Assembly (NCBI RefSeq): GCF_016862895.1
Contig: NZ_BONV01000042.1
Span: 55,530-119,529 of the forward strand
Source of the DNA: Planotetraspora kaengkrachanensis
Lineage (GTDB): Bacteria; Actinomycetota; Actinomycetes; Streptosporangiales; Streptosporangiaceae
Length of the DNA: 64,000 nucleotides
Direction: 5' to 3'
Below are positions 56,739 through 64,000 of this stretch, in pieces. Within the stretch, counting starts at the first letter, position 1. Every line of letters starts with the position of its first letter. A program made the position numbers and the translations under genes. The notes below the pieces were generated by a model that had not been told where the DNA came from, did not search any database, and saw only the letters and a program-made list of their open reading frames with translations.

Positions 56739-58204
56739 GCGCCCTCCTCCAAGGGGATGCGGACCCTGACTGTGGTGCCTCCGTCGGGTCCCGGCCCGAC
56801 GGTGAGGGTTCCTCCCGCCCGCGCGGCCCGCTCCCTCATGCCGGCGATCCCGGTGCCGGCGCCGATGCCGGTTCCGGAGATTCCACACCCGTCGTCGGCG
56901 ATCTCAGCGGTGACCTCTCGCCGCCCGCCGGTCACGGTGACAATGCAGCGGTCGGCCCCCGCATGCCGTACGGCATTGCTCATCGCCTCGGAGACCAGCC
57001 GGTACAACGTCTCCTCCAGCTGCCGGGGCAGGGTCTCGGGTGCGTCGTGAACCAGGTCGACGCGGGTCGGCCCGGTCGACAGTTCCGCGGCGCGCCGCTC
57101 CAGCGCGGCCCGCAGGCCTCCGGTCTCCAGAGCCGCGGGCCGTACGCTCTCGACGATCCGGCGTACTTCGGCGACCGAGAGCCGCATCCGCCGGGCGAGC
57201 GTCTCAAGGCTCTCCCGGGATTCGGAGTCGGCCAGCCGGTCCGCCGCCGCGGCGACCTGAAGCGCCATCCCGGCCAACTCGGGACCGAGTTCGTCATGCA
57301 GATCCCGGTGGATTCGCTCCCGTTCGGCCCGGACCAACCGCGCCAGCCGCGCCTGCTCCCGCTCGACCGCCGCATACCGATCCGCGCGGGCGGTGGGCAC
57401 CACGACGGCGGCGGCCACACCGGTGAATGCCAGAGCCGGCCAGATGTCACTGAGCGGGTAGCTGAACGAGTCCTGCGTGAGCATGGCCAAGACCGCCACT
57501 CCACAGGCCAGGAGCAGCGGGGCCTGCCGCTTCCTGATGTCGCTGCCGGAGGGCTCGCGCCGCAGCCTGCGCCAGGCCGCCACCACGGTCAGCGGCCCGA
57601 GCAGCATCACCACACCGGCGATGAGCCCGCCGGTGATCTCTCCGACCCAGGACGGCCCGCCCAGCGGATTCTCGATCCGGGGAAAGCCGTCCGGCGGCCC
57701 GGGCATGACCGCGGCCCCAAGTGTGACCGCGCCAAGCACGGCCACCGTGACAGGGGTGAGGACGCCGTGCACCACCCGGCCGGTCGGCCACAACTGGGGC
57801 AGAAGGGTGGTCAGGAAGAGGTACGGCACCCAGGCCCAGGCGGCCACCCAGGCAGAGGCCGAGGCGACCGCCGGCCCGGCCATGTCCGGTTGGCGTCCAG
57901 TGGCGAGCAGAAGCGTCGCGACCTGGCCGCAGAAACCGCACAGCGCCAGCAGACCGGTGCTGACCAGCAGCCGGCCCACCCGGTGCTCGTGGCCCTGGCG
58001 TGCCCGGTTCGGGGACAGCAGCCAGGCGCCCACCACAGGGAAGACCAGCCCCACCCAGACGTCGGTGAGGAAGAGGTCGCGGTAGCCGCTCCCGAGCGCG
58101 GCCACATTGCGCATGCCGACGATGAGGCCGGCCACGGTCAGCGCGGCCGCCGAGCCCGCGATGATCCAGGCACCGGCCGCCATCCAGCGCTCGGCACGGC
58201 TCAT
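56735..58204 (-). CDS. Sensor histidine kinase (HisKA_3/NarX type)
   Basis: 489 aa: about six membrane helices in residues 1-260 (AAALTVAGLIVGMRNVAALG, VWVGLVFPVVGAWLLS, LLALCGFCGQVATLLLA and others). A HisKA_3 dimerisation domain with the phospho-His in RERIHRDLHDELGPELAGM and an HATPase_c domain (SEAMSNAVRHAGADRC, IADDGCGISGTGIGAGTGI) follow. The sensed signal is not known; no large extracytoplasmic domain is present, so it may sense membrane state. Start ATG 58204. Confidence 0.93.
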   Translation of the reverse strand: MSRAERWMAAGAWIIAGSAAALTVAGLIVGMRNVAALGSGYRDLFLTDVWVGLVFPVVGAWLLSPNRARQGHEHRVGRLLVSTGLLALCGFCGQVATLLLATGRQPDMAGPAVASASAWVAAWAWVPYLFLTTLLPQLWPTGRVVHGVLTPVTVAVLGAVTLGAAVMPGPPDGFPRIENPLGGPSWVGEITGGLIAGVVMLLGPLTVVAAWRRLRREPSGSDIRKRQAPLLLACGVAVLAMLTQDSFSYPLSDIWPALAFTGVAAAVVVPTARADRYAAVEREQARLARLVRAERERIHRDLHDELGPELAGMALQVAAAADRLADSESRESLETLARRMRLSVAEVRRIVESVRPAALETGGLRAALERRAAELSTGPTRVDLVHDAPETLPRQLEETLYRLVSEAMSNAVRHAGADRCIVTVTGGRREVTAEIADDGCGISGTGIGAGTGIAGMRERAARAGGTLTVGPGPDGGTTVRVRIPLEEGA

Positions 58205-58400
58205 GCGCGGATTCTAGGTGGTTTGTTACGACACGTCGGTTACACGGGCTCGCGGAGAACTCTCGTGAACACGTGATGCGCGAACAGCAGCGTTCAATGC
58301 GGGAGATGAGCGCATCGGCGGCCCGCCGAGCTGGCCGGCGGAAAATGATTGGACGCGACGACGTCCGGGCCGATAGTTTGCCGCAGACCGTGACATCGCG
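58205..58400. other. Promoter region of the leader/GNAT transcript
   Basis: No gene seen. The stretch runs from the histidine kinase start to the leader ORF Shine-Dalgarno; promoters for both directions should lie here but were not resolved. Confidence 0.35.
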
Positions 58401-58520
58401 AGGAGGTGAGACCCATGAACGCTGTATCGATGTGGGTGCTCCCCTCGTCGTCACGGTCGGGCGATTGACGTAGGTGTCGCCGGGAGCGCCTCGACAAGGC
58501 AACCCCGAAAGGCACCAACT
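58401..58520 (+). promoter_or_regulatory. 5' leader region of the GNAT gene with uORF and possible attenuator
   Basis: AGGAGGTGAG (58401-58410) is close to a perfect anti-SD complement and precedes a 17-codon ORF. After it, GGCGA (58460-58464) and TCGCC (58477-58481) can pair across the uORF stop, and a second fold GAGGCGCTCC-like (58486-58500) may form before the GNAT start. Layout resembles ribosome-mediated attenuation. Pairings were done by eye. Confidence 0.5.
58415..58468 (+). CDS. Putative leader peptide (uORF) upstream of GNAT gene
   Basis: ATG 58415 with AGGAGGTGAG four bases upstream starts MNAVSMWVLPSSSRSGD, 17 residues, ending at TGA 58466-58468. It is 52 bases before the GNAT start. 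The ribosome binding site is far better than that of most genes in the window, which argues it is translated. The Trp-Val-Leu-Pro and Ser-Ser-Ser-Arg runs could stall ribosomes. No database family can be named. Confidence 0.6.
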   Translation: MNAVSMWVLPSSSRSGD

Positions 58521-59318
58521 ATGAATTCTGTGCATTCCACTTCGGGCATGGGCGAGCATGCCGTAGAGATCACGCGGGTCGCGGATACGCAATGGCACGC
58601 CGTGGAGGACGACCGGGTGGTCGGCCGCGGCTACGCTTCGCGCAGGCCCGATGGGCGGAACTTCCTCAGCATCGACGCGTGGCACGACGCCGTCTTCGAC
58701 CAACTCGCCGATGTCATGCTGCGGGACCTGCCGAAGCCGTTGTACGCGGTGATCGACGAGGCCGACCGCGACTTGACGTCCAACTGGGAGCGAGCCGGCT
58801 TCACGACCCGACGCCGCGAATGGGAGTACCTGGTGCCCACCGACCCGCGGGTCACGGGACTCGGCTCAGTGCTACCACCGTCGGGCGTGTCGATAGTGGC
58901 CGTCGGCGAAGCTGCGGAGGGCCCTCTGCGCAAGTTGGACCGCGAGATTCGCGACGAAGTCGAGGCCACCGTCGGGTGGCAGGAGATGCCGGCTGAGGTG
59001 CTGACCCGCCCGAACGGCGATACCCTGCTGGACCCGTCGAAGTACGCGGTGGCGGCACAGTCCGGCAAATACGTGGGACTGGTCCGGGTGGCGCCGGTGA
59101 TCCGGCAGCCACGGATTGGGCTGATCGCAGTCCGGTCCGACCAGCACCGCCGAGGCATCGCTCGGGCGCTGCTCGCCCACGTGCTGGGTTCGCTGCATCG
59201 CTGCGGGATCGAAACGGCATCGGCCGAAGTGAACGAATCCAACGGGGCGGCCATGGCGTTGTTCGAGGGCGTCGGCGCCCGGCGTGCGAGCAGCAACCTG
59301 GAGTTGGTGCTCCGCTGA
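58521..59318 (+). CDS. GNAT family N-acetyltransferase
   Basis: 265 aa, two GNAT-like halves. The second carries the acetyl-CoA site ([29 protein letters not shown], in part) and ends [23 protein letters not shown]. The first half ([22 protein letters not shown]) is degenerate. Such two-domain GNATs include antibiotic-modifying enzymes. The uORF with strong Shine-Dalgarno in front is the arrangement of inducible resistance genes, but the substrate is unknown. Start ATG 58521. Confidence 0.85.
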   Translation: MNSVHSTSGMGEHAVEITRVADTQWHAVEDDRVVGRGYASRRPDGRNFLSIDAWHDAVFDQLADVMLRDLPKPLYAVIDEADRDLTSNWERAGFTTRRREWEYLVPTDPRVTGLGSVLPPSGVSIVAVGEAAEGPLRKLDREIRDEVEATVGWQEMPAEVLTRPNGDTLLDPSKYAVAAQSGKYVGLVRVAPVIRQPRIGLIAVRSDQHRRGIARALLAHVLGSLHRCGIETASAEVNESNGAAMALFEGVGARRASSNLELVLR

Positions 59319-59506
59319 CGTCCCACCGCATCACCGCGCGAGGGGACCGGGCCCGAAGCACACGCGGCACAGGCCGGCCGGATGAGCGGGCATCGGTTCC
59401 CGCAATGCGCGGGACGGCCGGTCGCCTCCGCCATCCGCGACATCCGCATCTGCCGGGGCGCGTTTCTCACCGACCTCACAGTCACCGAACGGAGAAAGTG
59501 CGAGAT

Positions 59507-59731
59507 ATGGCAAGAACATCAGACGGCATCGAAGTGGAGGGCACCGTCATCGAGTGCCTGCGCAATGCCACCTTCAAGGTGGAGCTTCAGAACGGGCACA
59601 AGGTGCTGGCGCACATCAGCGGAAAGATACGGAAGAACTACATCAAGATCCTGCCGTACGACCGGGTGCTCGTGGAGCTCAGCCCGTACGACCTCACCCG
59701 CGGCCGGATCCTCTACCGATACAGGACGTAG
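59507..59731 (+). CDS. infA: Second translation initiation factor IF-1
   Basis: 74 aa S1-like OB fold: [65 protein letters not shown] is nearly the whole protein, given here only as landmarks [23 protein letters not shown] and [10 protein letters not shown]. The canonical infA lies in the ribosomal protein operon in actinobacteria; no ribosomal gene is near, so this is an extra paralogue. It differs at several positions conserved in the canonical form (N-terminal [23 protein letters not shown]). Start ATG 59507 has GGAG 12 bases upstream. Confidence 0.9.
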   Translation: MARTSDGIEVEGTVIECLRNATFKVELQNGHKVLAHISGKIRKNYIKILPYDRVLVELSPYDLTRGRILYRYRT

Positions 59732-59755
59732 CGGCGGGCGGGACGCCCCGAGATC

Positions 59756-59800
59756 CGGGTCGGCTGCGCCCCCCTCGGGCGGATGACCAGAGCCGACCCG
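59756..59800 (+). terminator. Hairpin after infA
   Basis: CGGGTCGGCT (59756-59765) and AGCCGACCCG (59791-59800) form a perfect 10-bp stem; the 25-nt loop has an inner CGCCC/GGGCG pairing. It follows the infA stop by 24 bases. Confidence 0.65.
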
Positions 59801-59864
59801 CCTGCCGAGCGTCCAGATTGCGGCATGGCCGGACGTTCCGCTGAGCGCCGCCTACGCTGAGGCT

Positions 59865-60293
59865 GTGCCCGACGACAACGGAAGCCGGCCGGCCTGTGTC
59901 GAGGACGTGCACGAGCTGGCTCTGGCCATGCCGCACGTCACCGTCGAGTACGGGACCGGCGGCAATCCGGTCTACCAAGTGGGCGGGAAGTCGTTCGTCT
60001 TCTTTCGCAACCCACGGCCGGATGCCGTCGACCCCGACACCGGGGAGCGCTATGCCGATGTGATCGTCTTCTGGGTTGAGTCCGAGGCGGACAAGCAGGC
60101 ACTGGTCCAGGACGAGGCATCGCTGTTCTTCACCACCGCGCACTTCGACGGTCATCCGTCGGTGCTACTGCGGGCCAGTCGGATCGATGAGCTCACCCGG
60201 AACGAGCTCGCCGAAGTGGTCCAGGACGCGTGGCTGTCACGCGCATCAGCGCGCAGAGCGGCTGCCTGGCTCCGCGCACATCACCCAGCATGA
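59865..60293 (+). CDS. MmcQ/YjbR family protein
   Basis: 142 aa. The family fold (CyaY-like double wing) is suggested by VHELALAMPHVTVEYGTGGNPVYQVGGKSFVFFR, VIVFWVESEADKQALVQDE, FFTTAHFDGHPSVLLR and ELAEVVQDAWLSRASARRAAAWLR (each in part). These proteins may bind DNA but are uncharacterised. GTG 59865. Its stop TGA (60291-60293) lies in GCATGATCACG, an 11-base match to the box A core of the 53-bp repeat in inverted orientation. Confidence 0.87.
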   Translation: MPDDNGSRPACVEDVHELALAMPHVTVEYGTGGNPVYQVGGKSFVFFRNPRPDAVDPDTGERYADVIVFWVESEADKQALVQDEASLFFTTAHFDGHPSVLLRASRIDELTRNELAEVVQDAWLSRASARRAAAWLRAHHPA

Positions 60294-60427
60294 TCACGCC
60301 TCACTACCTTGTCCTGCCTACGAGGCGGCGCGAAGGTCGCGGCATGATCGGGCGCCTGCTGGTGTCCCACAGGACTGATTCACAGTGACCACCAGCAATA
60401 CAAGCCCAAGTTAGATGCCCGAGCACG

Positions 60428-60940
60428 TCAGGCCAGGCCTACCAGCGCTTCCAGGACACCAGCCGCCGTCTCTGCATTGACCTGGGACTGTTGCAGTTCC
60501 TCGGTCATGGACCACAGCTCGGCAACACGTCTGAGGTCGTCTTGCGTCGCCGTGCCAAGGGCATCGATCAAGGTGTCCGACAGACTGACGACGAAAGGCG
60601 GGCCATCCTCCGGCGAAGACAGCAGTTCCCCGGACCGCGGGCGTTGGCTGGCTTCCTCATAGCTGCAACCCGTCATGATCGCTTCGAGCTGGGCCATGGC
60701 GACGACCGGGTCAATGTTCTTGAGGAAGACCACGTCGAACTCGGCCTGGCCCGGGCCTCCCGTCTGAACTGTCAGCGCTTCCGATATTTTTAGTCCAAAC
60801 TCCTGACGCAAGGCCGCCGCAGCCTGCACGTATTGGCCGTTCCTACCATGAACTCGGATCGCGCGGGCAACGTCCACAATGTCACCGCCCGCCTCCACGA
60901 TCCGACGGAGGAACGGACGCCATTCGGCTGAGCCGATCAT
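60428..60940 (-). CDS. Hypothetical protein
   Basis: 170 aa, not recognised. AGGAAGG four bases before ATG 60940 supports the start. The first 70 residues look helical (FLRRIVEAGGDIVDVARAIRVHG, YVQAAAALRQEFGLKISEAL); the latter faintly recalls the ribosomal L7/L12 C-terminal helix-turn pattern. The rest is acidic with no motif. GC content and GC3 are lower than in flanking genes, hinting at transfer. It follows the next gene on the same strand after 56 bases. Confidence 0.7.
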   Translation of the reverse strand: MIGSAEWRPFLRRIVEAGGDIVDVARAIRVHGRNGQYVQAAAALRQEFGLKISEALTVQTGGPGQAEFDVVFLKNIDPVVAMAQLEAIMTGCSYEEASQRPRSGELLSSPEDGPPFVVSLSDTLIDALGTATQDDLRRVAELWSMTEELQQSQVNAETAAGVLEALVGLA

Positions 60941-60996
60941 CTGGCCTTCCTGAAAGCCAGAAGAGCCGGCGCATCTGCCCGCTCGTACCAACAGAG

Positions 60997-61449
60997 TTAA
61001 GTATCGGCCAGGGTCTCATGCGCGAGCTTTAATGCGTAGGCGTCAGTCTCATCGATAGCAGTGACTGCCTGTACGGCAGCGGTGTCTTCCCCTCGCCGGC
61101 GGAACAGACGCACAAGTAAGTACAGAGCAGTCTTATCCCCGTGCTGAGCGCGGCGCCGGAGATCGTCGTCGCGGTCTTCCTCGTAAAACAGGCGGTCCAA
61201 CCGTCGTCGTGCATGCGTGTCGGTTTCGCCCCGCATGGCCAGCTCATCGAGACGTCCCGCTTCCGCAAGCAAGTCCATATGCCATAGATGCGCATCGTGC
61301 CGGACGTAGTCGAGGCTGAAGCACTCGGCAACAGAGCTGATCACCGAGATCGCCTCGTCCCAGTCACCGCGGTTTTCAGCTGCACGTACCGCGGCGGCCC
61401 AATGTTCCACCACGTCAGTATGGTGAACCTCGCGCCTTGCGTACCACAC
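60997..61449 (-). CDS. Alpha-solenoid (TPR/Sel1-like) hypothetical protein
   Basis: About 150 aa, nearly all helical, with degenerate TPR-like units (EHWAAAVRAAENRGDWDEAISVI, AHLWHMDLLAEAGRLDELAMRGE, RRLDRLFYEEDRDDDLRRRAQHGD, each in part). Proteins of this kind recur in actinomycetes as I recall; function unknown. GTG 61449 is the first start; GTG 61413 (VVEHWAAAVRAAE) is equally likely. GC is lower than the window average. Confidence 0.68.
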   Translation of the reverse strand: MWYARREVHHTDVVEHWAAAVRAAENRGDWDEAISVISSVAECFSLDYVRHDAHLWHMDLLAEAGRLDELAMRGETDTHARRRLDRLFYEEDRDDDLRRRAQHGDKTALYLLVRLFRRRGEDTAAVQAVTAIDETDAYALKLAHETLADT

Positions 61450-61720
61450 CGGCAGTGACCTCTTCCTTATCAGGCAACCAACGCAGCCCTCTGGCCTGGC
61501 ACCTCATAGGGATTGAACTGCCGGAACCGTCCACCACGGTCCCCGCTCGTCCGCTGGTGTCCGTCCCGATTGTCACCCAGTTGGTCACCCGCTTCGTGCG
61601 CGACTCGATCAGCACGCAGCCCGCCGCTAGCCCCCAACTGGTGTTCAACGCCGCACCGGCGGTTCGCCGAACCTGCCACCCCGGACGAGGGCGTCAGCTG
61701 CGATCTCTTCGACTGTCGAG
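61450..61720. other. Gene-free interval
   Basis: No convincing gene. Codon-position bias is weak in all frames. A stretch near 61506-61530 superficially resembles a tRNA T-loop but has no matching stem. Confidence 0.4.
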
Positions 61721-61749
61721 CAGGGGCCGGGACGTGGTCCCGGCCCCTG
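61721..61749 (-). terminator. Terminator of the phosphatase gene
   Basis: CAGGGGCCGGGAC (61721-61733), GTG, GTCCCGGCCCCTG (61737-61749): a perfect 13-bp stem with a 3-nt loop, 35 bases after the phosphatase stop on the minus strand. No T-tract. Confidence 0.8.
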
Positions 61750-61783
61750 GGGGGTCCGACGATTGAGGCTGCTGGCGAAGGGG

Positions 61784-63406
61784 TTAGTGGTGGCGGTTGC
61801 CGCCGTCGCTGCGCCGGCGCTGCAGCGTGAACTGCTCGAACACCTTCAGCTCACCTGTCGGGGTGATCACGTTGTAATAGGTGACATAGATCCGGGTCAT
61901 GTCGCCCGGGTGGCGGCCCGGGTCGACGGCGAACTCGGCGAAGCCGTAGGGGTGCATGTCGTCGCGGACACCGATCCAGACCGCGGCCTCCTGCTCCTTG
62001 ACCGAGTTGAACTTGCCGACGTGCTCCGTCTGGACGTACGCCGAGTGGTGGCCGTGGCCGTCGAAGTCGTCCATCGTGAAGCTGGTGTTGGTGACGCCGG
62101 AGACGCCGCCGCCGCCGAGGACCATGTGCGTGGTACCGAACTCGCTCTCGACGACGTCGGTGGCGCTCTGGCTCGGGTTGGGCGTGAGGGTTGCGCTGCC
62201 CGGCACGACACCACGGACGGCCAGCGAGCGCTCGTAGTCGTGCTCGTGGCCGCACACGACCAGGTCGACGCCGTACTTGTCGAACAGCGGGCCGTACGCC
62301 GCACGCAGCGCCAGGTCGGGGCCGTTCGCCGCGGTCGCGGAGCTGATCATCACCTGGTGCATGCAGACAACGATCCAGTCGATGTCCTTGGAGGCACGAG
62401 CCGCCTTGAGCTCCTTCTCCAGCCAGGCGAGCTGACGACCGCCGGAGTAGCCGCGGTTGTAGATGTCGCCACCCTCCTGCAGCGCGATCTCGTCGTTCTG
62501 CAGGGCGATGACCCGGACCGCGCCCACCGTGAAGGCATACCAGAGGTTGTCCAGCTCGGGGTCGGTCTCGGTCGAGGGCAGCTCGAAGTAGGTCTGGAAC
62601 GCGTCGAAGCCGAGCACGCCGTTGCCGGCCTCGATCTCGTGGTTGCCGGCGCACGGCATCCACGGACGGAACCGCGCCGAGCGGCTGTTGTTGGTCAGGT
62701 AGTGGTTCCATGTGCGAACCCGGTCGGGGCCGCTGTTCGCGTAGCACAGGTCGCCGTTGAGCAGGTGGAACAGCGGACCGACCTTCTCCACGCCCGTGAC
62801 GATGTCACCGGCGGCCGGAGTGGCGTTGGGCTCGAAGTCGCGGCCCGAGGCGTCGACCGGGTTCGCACCGTTCTTCCACGTCACCGTCGGCGAACCCTGG
62901 TCGCCGAAGCTGGTGAACGTGAACGGCGCTCGACCCGACGGCGCTGTGTGGAACGTGCCCGCGTCCGGCGTCGCGCCGTCGTGCTGGGCGGCGTAGAGGT
63001 AGTCGGTGTCGGACTTGAGCTTGCTCAGCAGCGCGTGGTGCGCCCAGACGGTCTTGCCCGAGTGTCCGTCGGTGTAGGACTTCGTGACCGCGGACGCCGT
63101 GGACCCGAAGCCTCCGTTGAGCGTGCCGTAGACGACCCGCGGGTTCTTCACCTCCTCATCGGTGATCCACGAGACCACCATCTGGCTGCGCGGGTCGCCA
63201 CCGAACTGGAGGTGCAGGCCCTGGACCGGCGTGGAGCCCGAGCCGTTCCTGAGGCTTCGTACCGCCGACGAGGCCGGGTACGCCTCGGCCTCGGCGGCAC
63301 GTGCACCGAGCAGCATCGGCCCGGCCGCGACACCAGAGGCTGCCGCCCCGAACACGCCGAGCGCGTTGCGGCGCGAGATTCGAGTCTGCTTTCGTTCTTC
63401 GGACAT
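61784..63406 (-). CDS. Tat-exported purple acid phosphatase / metallophosphoesterase
   Basis: 540 aa. A twin-arginine signal (ISRRNALGVFGAAASGVAAG) suggests Tat export of a folded metalloenzyme. A fibronectin-like N-terminal domain (GLHLQFGGDPRSQMVVSWITD, in part) precedes the dinuclear-metal phosphoesterase domain: FTSFGDQGS, LLNGDLCYANS, CAGNHEIEAG, CMHQVM and CGHEHDYER give the five metal-binding blocks, with the Tyr in DLCYA being the purple acid phosphatase ligand. It would release phosphate from organic esters outside the cell. Start ATG 63406. No Pho box was spotted by eye upstream. Confidence 0.92.
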   Translation of the reverse strand: MSEERKQTRISRRNALGVFGAAASGVAAGPMLLGARAAEAEAYPASSAVRSLRNGSGSTPVQGLHLQFGGDPRSQMVVSWITDEEVKNPRVVYGTLNGGFGSTASAVTKSYTDGHSGKTVWAHHALLSKLKSDTDYLYAAQHDGATPDAGTFHTAPSGRAPFTFTSFGDQGSPTVTWKNGANPVDASGRDFEPNATPAAGDIVTGVEKVGPLFHLLNGDLCYANSGPDRVRTWNHYLTNNSRSARFRPWMPCAGNHEIEAGNGVLGFDAFQTYFELPSTETDPELDNLWYAFTVGAVRVIALQNDEIALQEGGDIYNRGYSGGRQLAWLEKELKAARASKDIDWIVVCMHQVMISSATAANGPDLALRAAYGPLFDKYGVDLVVCGHEHDYERSLAVRGVVPGSATLTPNPSQSATDVVESEFGTTHMVLGGGGVSGVTNTSFTMDDFDGHGHHSAYVQTEHVGKFNSVKEQEAAVWIGVRDDMHPYGFAEFAVDPGRHPGDMTRIYVTYYNVITPTGELKVFEQFTLQRRRSDGGNRHH

Positions 63407-64000
63407 TCCCGTGGCCTATCAGTCGTCGGAGGCTAATCGAGCACCGAGGGATGGCAGCAGTCCGAGCCCGAGAGGGCCGCGGGAGGCCAGCGGCGCACGT
63501 CGCAGATGCTAGGGAGCAGGCTGATTAACACGGCTACGCAGGCATGAACGACAGATGGCAGTCACGGCAACGGACAGCAGCACAGGCCACGCCCTGGGCC
63601 ATTACCGATGGCCCCTGACGCTCGCAACATCCGTGCCGTTGATAAGGCGGGAGGGGATGCGAACCCAACCCGCAGACCTGGCTGCCATCCCGTCTGCCGC
63701 CGACCCGCCCTCCGGGGAGCGGGCCGCCGCCCGGTCCGCCACGTCAAGCGGACCTTGACGCACGTTCTGACGCTGGCGGGCCGGGCGGGGGTCTGCTCGG
63801 CTTGCCAGGGTCGTCGGCTGGCGGGATGGCCCTGCGCAACCACCCACGTACCGCAAGGCGCGGACGGAGCCCCGGCCATGCCCCGGCAGCTCCCCCGTAG
63901 GCCTGGTGCTGCCCCAACTGACATGGCCACAGGCCTGATCGTCCCGCCGGAGAGGGCAGCCGGATGGGGAACCGCCCAAGCCAGCCGAACGCTCCCTAGG
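63407..64000. other. Gene-poor right end of the window
   Basis: 594 bp in which long frames exist on both strands but none has a plausible start, ribosome binding site or recognisable protein; the minus-strand frames (63562-63979) are Arg/Pro/Ser-rich. It may hold a decayed gene or the edge of a mobile element; nothing is recognisable. Confidence 0.4.

Noticed and set aside
61500..61535. tRNA-like T-loop (TTCAATC on the minus strand)
   Set aside because: The flanking bases do not form a T stem and no acceptor, D or anticodon arm could be placed.
63562..63979. Remnant of an insertion sequence or other gene at the right end
   Set aside because: No transposase motif, no terminal inverted repeat or target duplication could be found; only composition suggests decay.

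Overview
The window is GC-rich, gene-dense chromosomal DNA from an actinomycete. Gene content and order (radA-disA-mutY-clpC-lsr2, class I lysS-coaX-nadB/C-panC, nuoD2, the folK-folB-folP-folE-ftsH-hpt-tilS-dacB block), frequent GTG/TTG starts, an Lsr2, an actinobacterial SAM-IV riboswitch and a c-di-AMP (ydaO) riboswitch all fit Streptomyces-like bacteria. I lean to the Streptosporangiales/Streptosporangiaceae, which is inference; no rRNA or tRNA was seen to settle it.

Layout. 1-5.5 kb: radA and disA (DNA repair and c-di-AMP synthesis), a secreted/membrane protein, mutY, and an EboE-like TIM-barrel protein. 5.9-9.3 kb: clpC behind a possible ClgR site, then lsr2. 9.6-14.3 kb: two RDD membrane proteins (one with a long Q/G/Y-rich domain), an N-acetylglutamate-synthase-like GNAT, an NlpC/P60 wall hydrolase under a c-di-AMP riboswitch, and a small HTH protein. 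14.7-22.1 kb: a cofactor block on the minus strand (DUF2520, panC, a fused nadB-nadC frame, coaX, lysS). 22.2-27.2 kb: MidA-like methyltransferase, cytochrome P450, a SAM-IV-controlled class V aminotransferase fold enzyme, and an orphan nuoD. 27.2-37.2 kb: the minus-strand folate/ftsH/hpt/tilS/dacB operon region. 37.3-45 kb: ppa, a second NlpC/P60 protein, a membrane-tethered ECF sigma-like protein, an oxidoreductase, a lipoprotein and an ABC-F ATPase. 45-64 kb: more accessory DNA (hydrolase, GNATs, XRE, DinB, beta-propeller, SDR/LysR pair, two-component system, extra infA, uncharacterised genes, a Tat-exported purple acid phosphatase, and a gene-poor end).

The most unusual signal is not a gene. 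Three intergenic clusters (4.40-4.59, 19.77-20.32 and 34.44-34.62 kb) share a 53-bp unit made of a 20-nt box A (GTGATCATGCACAGGTTCGG), a 13-nt variable stretch, a short box B (SACCTG) and a 14-nt variable stretch. The units mostly recur at exactly 53 bp, about five helical turns, and start at or just after the stop codon of the preceding gene (mutY, panC, the DUF2342 protease), in that gene's sense orientation. In the middle cluster the array is two-sided, with forward and inverted blocks facing each other and one 53-bp unit pair matching at 48 of 53 positions. I do not recognise the family.

Regulatory logic visible here: DisA makes c-di-AMP and a ydaO riboswitch 10 kb away probably reads it to control a wall endopeptidase; ATGA/GTGA overlaps couple the folate genes; a strong Shine-Dalgarno mini-ORF precedes a GNAT gene and could act as an attenuator leader; palindromes mark the SDR/LysR divergent promoter and two other promoters.
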